DNA of 64,000 nucleotides from Triplophysa rosa (Eukaryota > Chordata > Actinopteri > Cypriniformes > Nemacheilidae), in assembly GCF_024868665.1 (NCBI RefSeq), contig NC_079901.1, positions 3,308,277-3,372,276 on the forward strand, written 5' to 3'. Shown piece after piece: positions 63,764 through 64,000 of the stretch. A program made the translations under genes and the position numbers. The stretch's first letter is position 1; every line of letters begins with the position of its first letter. Under the pieces are notes generated by a model. It searched no databases. It had not been told where the DNA came from and saw only the letters and a list, made by a program, of their open reading frames with translations.

Positions 63764-64000
63764 ACATTCCAACTCTTAAAAAGACTGAAACATTTCTTAA
63801 AACTATAAACAGCATGACTGTTGTCACTCATTCTCTAGTTTACTAAATGCTATTTAAATATATTTTTTCCCTGAAGCACATATTCACATAAAGCTCTATT
63901 CATTTATTCTGAGATGATTCTGAGAAAACAAATTAATGAACAAAATTTAAGTTGTGACATTTTGGGAACCTCAATAACCCTAAAATAAAACCTTTAACCA
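63764..64000. other. No gene seen
   Basis: AT-rich to the window end; nothing recognised. Confidence 0.4.

Overview
This is vertebrate, almost certainly teleost and probably cyprinid, nuclear DNA. The repeat families point there: L2 LINEs with a (TTGAG)n tail and SGNH-type ORF1, DIRS retrotransposons with a tyrosine recombinase, many hAT and Tc1-type DNA elements, a tRNA-derived SINE and an epsilon/gamma-like endogenous retrovirus (ERV). I found no convincing single-copy host gene, exon chain, rRNA or functional tRNA. The window is a dense, nested transposon landscape in AT-rich background, with one conspicuously GC-rich island (the DIRS element, about 11.9-17.0 kb).

Layout. 0-9.5 kb: a DIRS terminal fragment, a Harbinger-like non-autonomous element, a solo LTR with perfect 5-bp target duplication, two 5'-truncated L2 copies and a noncoding fish repeat. 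9.9-20 kb: a decayed hAT transposase gene (minus strand) split by a DIRS element that keeps open gag, RT-RNase H and tyrosine-recombinase frames; a second hAT-like element sits beside it. 20.3-32.9 kb: a long 5'-truncated L2 with an open RT frame, a SINE, two more hAT elements, and a near-complete L2 (ORF1 esterase plus EN/RT) nested in one of those hATs. 33-47 kb: solo LTR, several hAT MITEs with 8-bp target duplications, a BED-finger hAT remnant and large stretches without genes. 47.6-52.1 kb: a rearranged minus-strand ERV (leader with 41-bp tandem repeats, PBS, two LTRs, env tail) inserted in a gypsy-type LTR, with pieces out of order and inverted and an N exactly at one breakpoint. 52.2-64 kb: a 1-kb foldback element, a Tc1 remnant, a second type of LINE, another L2 truncation, a TNP2-like transposase pseudogene and an inverted LINE 5' fragment.

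How the parts relate. Nothing forms an operon or pathway; the logic is parasitism and nesting. Order of insertion can be read from the nesting: hAT before DIRS (9.9-20 kb), hAT before L2 (26.6-32.9 kb), gypsy LTR before ERV (49.4-50.3 kb), hAT before MITE (42.3-44.5 kb). The L2 copies at 4.5, 20.3, 27 and 59.5 kb look nearly identical over shared parts, so that family was active recently. Element boundaries were set by eye from terminal inverted repeats (TIRs) and target-site duplications (TSDs); clade names are recognition, not database results.
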